Below, in pieces: positions 60,932 to 64,000 of a stretch of DNA of 64,000 bases. This DNA comes from an uncultured Bacteroidaceae bacterium (GTDB lineage Bacteria > Bacteroidota > Bacteroidia > Bacteroidales > Bacteroidaceae). The position numbers and the translations under genes are program-made. The notes below the pieces were generated by a model. It made no database searches, was not told the DNA's origin, and saw nothing but the letters and a program-made list of their open reading frames with translations. The stretch lies in NCBI GenBank assembly GCA_905234735.1, contig CAJOJA010000003.1, positions 141,898 through 205,897 on the forward strand, given 5' to 3'. Position 1 is the stretch's first letter. The number at the start of each line of letters is the position of its first letter.

Positions 60932-61258
60932 ATGAGTGAGAATAACGATAAGGAGCTGTACTTAAACTTTGACGAGTATATTCGTCAGGGTGAACCTCAG
61001 AAAAAGGAACGAGCCGAGGCTTGGCGCGTGGCTATTGGCTTACAGGCGGTGGATGGGTTGAAGGTATCCGACTACTTGCTGGAACTTGCCCGAAGAAATA
61101 TCGAGGGTGAAATTAGTATGGAAGAGGTTGACAAACTCTTAGATGAGTATTATGAAGAGAAACATAGGATAAGGGATACTTGGAGAGAATATGAGACCTA
61201 TACAAAGATTGATGTCCATCCAGATCCAGAAGGCAGTAAAAGGGGAAGACCAATATAA
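60932..61258 (+). CDS. VbhA-like antitoxin, without an adjacent Fic partner
   Basis: 108 residues. Residues ~30-75 (RVAIGLQAVDGLKVSDYLLE, then ARRNIEGEISMEEVDKLLDE) align with the VbhA antitoxin fold that blocks Fic enzymes through an inhibitory helix. The inhibitory S/T-x-x-x-E-G motif is altered: LQAVDG stands where VbhA has SQRLEG. The next gene is a RhuM without a Fic domain; the nearest Fic genes are the RhuM-Fic at 51865 and its copy at 8203. The tail is charged and Gly/Arg-rich. It may have lost its partner or control a Fic protein at a distance. Confidence 0.7.
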   Translation: MSENNDKELYLNFDEYIRQGEPQKKERAEAWRVAIGLQAVDGLKVSDYLLELARRNIEGEISMEEVDKLLDEYYEEKHRIRDTWREYETYTKIDVHPDPEGSKRGRPI

Positions 61259-61299
61259 AGGCCAAGTAATATAGAACGGATAAAAGCGTTATACGAAAT

Positions 61300-62307
61300 A
61301 TGGACAAAGAGAATAAACTGATATTGTACAAGGATGAGGAAGGCAGGGTGAGTGTGAATACTCGTTTTGCTGATGAGGATGTTTGGTTGACCCAGGCACA
61401 ATTGGTGGAGATATATCAATCGAGCAAGTCAAATATCAGCGAGCATCTGACAAACATTTTTGCAGACAAGGAACTGGAGCAAGATGCAGTCGTTCGGAAA
61501 TTCCGAACAACTGCCGCAGATGGCAAAAACTACCAGGTTTTGCATTACAACCTTGATGTAATCATAGCCCTTGGCTATCGTGTACAGTCGCCTACTGCCG
61601 TACGCTTCCGTCGCTGGGCTACACAGCGTTTACATGAATATATCCAGAAAGGTTTCACGATGGACGACGAGCGACTGAAGCAAGGGGGCAACCGATACTT
61701 CAAGGAACTTCTGCAGCGCATCCGCGACATCCGCAGCAGCGAACGAAACTTCTATCAGCAGGTGACGGACATCTATGCCACATCGACGGACTATGACCCA
61801 AGGGCCACGATGACGAAGCAGTTTTTCGCTACCGTTCAAAATAAGATGCACTATGCCGTGCATGAACATACGGCGGCAGAGCTGATTTATGAACGTGTGG
61901 ATAATGAGAAGCCTTTCGTGGGTATGACCAACTTCAAGGGTAACTACGTGACCCGTGACGATGTGAAGATAGCCAAAAACTATCTGTCGGAGTTGGAGCT
62001 GCAGCGATTGAACTTACTTACCTCTCAGTTCCTCGACTATGCCGAGTTTCAGGCCTTGGAGCAGAATCCTATGACGATGGCCGACTGGATTGCCGCCCTT
62101 GATGACCAGATATTGCGATTAAGAAAGAATATCTTAGAGGGGAATGGCGCCGTGTCACATCAAGAGGCCATTGAGAAGGCAGAACATGAGTTCGAGATCT
62201 ACCGTGAGCGCGAGATGCGTATGCTGGAGAGTGACTTTGACAAGGCTGTGAAGCGGTTGAGAAATCTTAATGAAGATTCGGATGATGATGATCCTGTTAA
62301 GTGTTAA
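61300..62307 (+). CDS. RhuM family protein
   Basis: 335 residues. The N-terminal ~110 are the RhuM domain (LILYKDEEGRVSVNTRFADE; VWLTQAQLVEIYQSSKSNIS; YNLDVIIALGYRVQSP). The remainder is the usual RhuM extension (FFATVQNKMHYAVHEHTAAE; KNYLSELELQRLNLLTSQFL) and an acidic tail. There is no Fic motif. The family was first seen in Salmonella pathogenicity island 3, and in Bacteroidetes it is common inside type I restriction loci. The biochemical role is unknown. Confidence 0.9.
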   Translation: MDKENKLILYKDEEGRVSVNTRFADEDVWLTQAQLVEIYQSSKSNISEHLTNIFADKELEQDAVVRKFRTTAADGKNYQVLHYNLDVIIALGYRVQSPTAVRFRRWATQRLHEYIQKGFTMDDERLKQGGNRYFKELLQRIRDIRSSERNFYQQVTDIYATSTDYDPRATMTKQFFATVQNKMHYAVHEHTAAELIYERVDNEKPFVGMTNFKGNYVTRDDVKIAKNYLSELELQRLNLLTSQFLDYAEFQALEQNPMTMADWIAALDDQILRLRKNILEGNGAVSHQEAIEKAEHEFEIYREREMRMLESDFDKAVKRLRNLNEDSDDDDPVKC

Positions 62308-62321
62308 AACAAATTTGGCAT

Positions 62322-63212
62322 ATGATAGATAAGAACGAAATTACCCGTCGATTGCAGAACTGGATTGATCAGATGGAGAAAAGTGGTAAGCACATGAACC
62401 TGGATGATATTAACCGCCATCTGGGTGAAATCATGCATGCACAGAACGCTGCGCCTAAGCCAGATTTCAACGGATTCTCATCTGAGCAGATGCACCAGAT
62501 GCTTAACAGACCGTTAGAAGTGGGGTGCCCAGTACAACTGCGTCGAATAACCGATGAACAGATGGAGCAGATTCCCGTCATGCGACAGGCGCTGCACCTG
62601 ATGAATGAGTTGAGCGAAAAGGAATTGAAACTCACGGCACAGGGATATATACCTCCAAAGATGGTTGCCGAGCTCTACGAATTAGGGTGCCATAGCTGGA
62701 ACTCTGACTGGTATAAACAGAAAAGCGAACCGAAAACAGAAGAAGTGCAGGTACTCAGGGCCGTGTTGAAGGAGTGCGGACTCATCAAGACTCGTGTCGG
62801 AAAGTTGTCACTAACGGCTAAGGGTAAGCAATTACTTGTTGACCATAATGAATTGATGCGAACGATAATTCTGTTCCTTTTCAGGAATTACAACACTGGC
62901 TGGCTTGATTTGTATGAAGACAACGATGTGGGTAATTTGGGACGACTGTATTCTTTATGGCTTCTGCATCACTATGGCGCGGATTGGCGCAACACAGGGT
63001 TCTATGCTGATGAGTATAGCAAAGCTTTTCCAATGCTAAATGCTGTTCATGGGTATGAATATAGAGTATTCAACCGTCTGTTCCGTTTTATTGGTCTCTG
63101 CGAGATAAACGAAAGCGATGATTTCAAGGGGAAGAACTGGGGTAAAGAAGCTCGTAAGACAGAATTACTCGACCTGATGTTTACATTTGAAGAGCCTCAA
63201 TCCTCCAATTAA
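62322..63212 (+). CDS. Conserved hypothetical protein of defence islands
   Basis: About 296 residues from the ATG at 62322 (a GTG at 62301 would overlap the RhuM gene). The opening KNEITRRLQNWIDQMEKSGK, DDINRHLGEIMHAQN and the middle LKLTAQGYIPPKMVAELYEL, KLSLTAKGKQLL recur in Bacteroidetes proteins of similar length. The LTAxG motifs suggest two winged-helix-like units. No function is known to me. Probably co-transcribed with the RhuM gene. Confidence 0.75.
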   Translation: MIDKNEITRRLQNWIDQMEKSGKHMNLDDINRHLGEIMHAQNAAPKPDFNGFSSEQMHQMLNRPLEVGCPVQLRRITDEQMEQIPVMRQALHLMNELSEKELKLTAQGYIPPKMVAELYELGCHSWNSDWYKQKSEPKTEEVQVLRAVLKECGLIKTRVGKLSLTAKGKQLLVDHNELMRTIILFLFRNYNTGWLDLYEDNDVGNLGRLYSLWLLHHYGADWRNTGFYADEYSKAFPMLNAVHGYEYRVFNRLFRFIGLCEINESDDFKGKNWGKEARKTELLDLMFTFEEPQSSN

Positions 63213-63261
63213 CCCTTACATGATATTTTGTGATTGATTGTAATCAATGCTAATCGGGATT

Positions 63262-63310
63262 TACTTTCCAACGCAGAATCTACTTTCCCACGCAAAATCT
63301 ACTTTCCGAC
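63262..63310. repeat. Three copies of a 19-bp TACTTTCCNACGCARAATC repeat
   Basis: TACTTTCC starts at 63262, 63281 and 63300, each followed by a variable base and ACGCA. The spacing is exactly 19 bp. There are no unique spacers, so it is not a CRISPR. Confidence 0.75.
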
Positions 63311-63922
63311 GCAGAAGTTACCATCTGCAAATATAAGTGGCTGATAATCAATGCGAACGCCTTTGTTTTAGGGTAACTAAAGTGACTCCGAGGGACGGTG
63401 GGGGGACGCAAAATAGGCAAAAATCTGCAACTGACGGAGCAGCGAGAGCAGAGTCAAGCGGGCTTGAACTCTGCCGAGTCGTGACGGAAGAAAACGAAGT
63501 TAAATATGACTGCCGTCAAAAAAAGAAAATGCAAACATCTGCAAAATCGATTTTCCAGTTGTACATTCTTGCAATCGTTGTGAAGCGAGCAAGGAATGAA
63601 TCTGATGTGTCCTTCAGTGATGCTTATTGTCATTTCTAACCTATTTTGAGAAACGCATTTGATGACAAGGTTTCAACGTCGGAAGAAAAAAGGTTTAGTT
63701 TAGGTATAGATATTTAATATGGGTATAAACTAAACCAAAGGGTTGCGCTATCAAACAGAATAACTGGCTTCTCTTTCTTTTGGACGGCAATCATATCTCA
63801 TATTTAGAGTTATATGCGTGTATTTTGCTTCCAAATTCGATAAAAATGCGGATTTGGAGATAAAAATCTATAAAATAGTGTGATTTTAGGCGAAAACAGT
63901 ACAAAGCTAATATTTTTTTTAT

Positions 63923-63930
63923 TATATTTG
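63923..63930 (+). promoter_or_regulatory. -7 box for the gene at the right edge
   Basis: TATATTTG, 17 bp before the ATG at 63948. Confidence 0.6.
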
Positions 63931-63947
63931 CACCAAAATTACTCAGT

Positions 63948-64000
63948 ATGACATTACAAAAGTGGATTGAAGATAGAGCTATTCATGGCTTTCCTACGTT
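63948..64000 (+). CDS. Start of a probable AbiEi-type antitoxin gene, cut by window edge
   Basis: Only 17 codons are visible (MTLQKWIEDRAIHGFPT). This matches the start I remember for Bacteroidetes type IV toxin-antitoxin AbiEi-like proteins (a short helix followed by an HGxPTF turn before the winged helix). The -7 box upstream and the position at the end of a defence island fit. The call is tentative because so little is present. Confidence 0.4.
   Translation, partial: MTLQKWIEDRAIHGFPT

Larger units (their letters stand above)
63213..63947. other. 735-bp non-coding gap at the island's end
   Basis: It holds the 19-bp tandem array at 63262-63310, AT-rich sequence without convincing ORFs, and at its end the promoter box of the next gene. 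A 100-codon frame at 63337-63639 has poor codon character and no recognisable motif and is not called. Confidence 0.5.

Noticed and set aside
63262..63310. CRISPR array
   Set aside because: Units are 19 bp with no unique spacers, and there are no cas genes in the window.
63337..63639. 100-codon plus-strand frame in the last gap
   Set aside because: Low-complexity, Lys/Ser-rich start and no motif or credible promoter.

Overview
This 64 kb window comes from a Bacteroidales chromosome, most likely Prevotella or a close relative. Four things point there: many upstream regions carry the Bacteroidetes -33 TTTG / -7 TAnnTTTG promoter pattern; Shine-Dalgarno sequences are weak; the proteins are Bacteroidetes-type (long NusB, DUF3276 PUR protein, DUF5606, S16 with an Ala/Lys/Glu tail, BlaR1 with a TonB C-terminus); and the Rnf genes run rseC-rnfBCDGEA. 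No rRNA, tRNA or CRISPR array was seen.

Layout. 1-11.9 kb (minus strand): a large secreted protein cut by the window edge, hslR-like, pepT, an AAA+ ATPase between short direct repeats, a lipoprotein gene broken by one amber codon, a RhuM-Fic/DnaQ-like cassette between ~150-bp direct repeats, then pth, rplY and a PUR-domain gene. 12.0-15.5 kb (plus): nusB-yajC-ybbR-coaE-DUF5606, closed by a clear terminator. 15.5-29.3 kb: blaR1/blaI, a TerB-DnaJ protein, a split chromate transporter, purL, a phosphoesterase, a hypothetical secreted protein, rmuC, rpsP and a CPBP protease with a His tail. 29.5-36.2 kb: rseC, the six Rnf genes and galE. 36.6-49.4 kb: a plant-polysaccharide (rhamnogalacturonan/galactan) region with PL11, two GH2 enzymes and an iron alcohol dehydrogenase. 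Its edges are decayed and include a GH53-like remnant, a truncated flavodoxin gene, an alpha/beta-hydrolase remnant and a frameshifted carboxymuconolactone decarboxylase-cupin gene. 49.6-64.0 kb: a defence/toxin island with hipAB, an XRE regulator, a second RhuM-Fic, a rearranged type I restriction-modification system, a VbhA-like antitoxin, a third RhuM and the start of a probable AbiEi-type gene.

The most unusual item is the type I system. Its HsdR (57083-60769) ends in a LexA/UmuD-like S24 peptidase domain with a candidate Cys-Gly cleavage site and a Ser/Lys dyad. Its HsdM is fused to a single-TRD half of HsdS and is frameshifted near its start, and a 26-codon hsdS start is stranded upstream. 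A second theme is repeats: palindromic GC-rich elements and simple word repeats lie in frame inside several genes, and intergenic regions hold short tandem or palindromic arrays, two of them with a 22-bp period.
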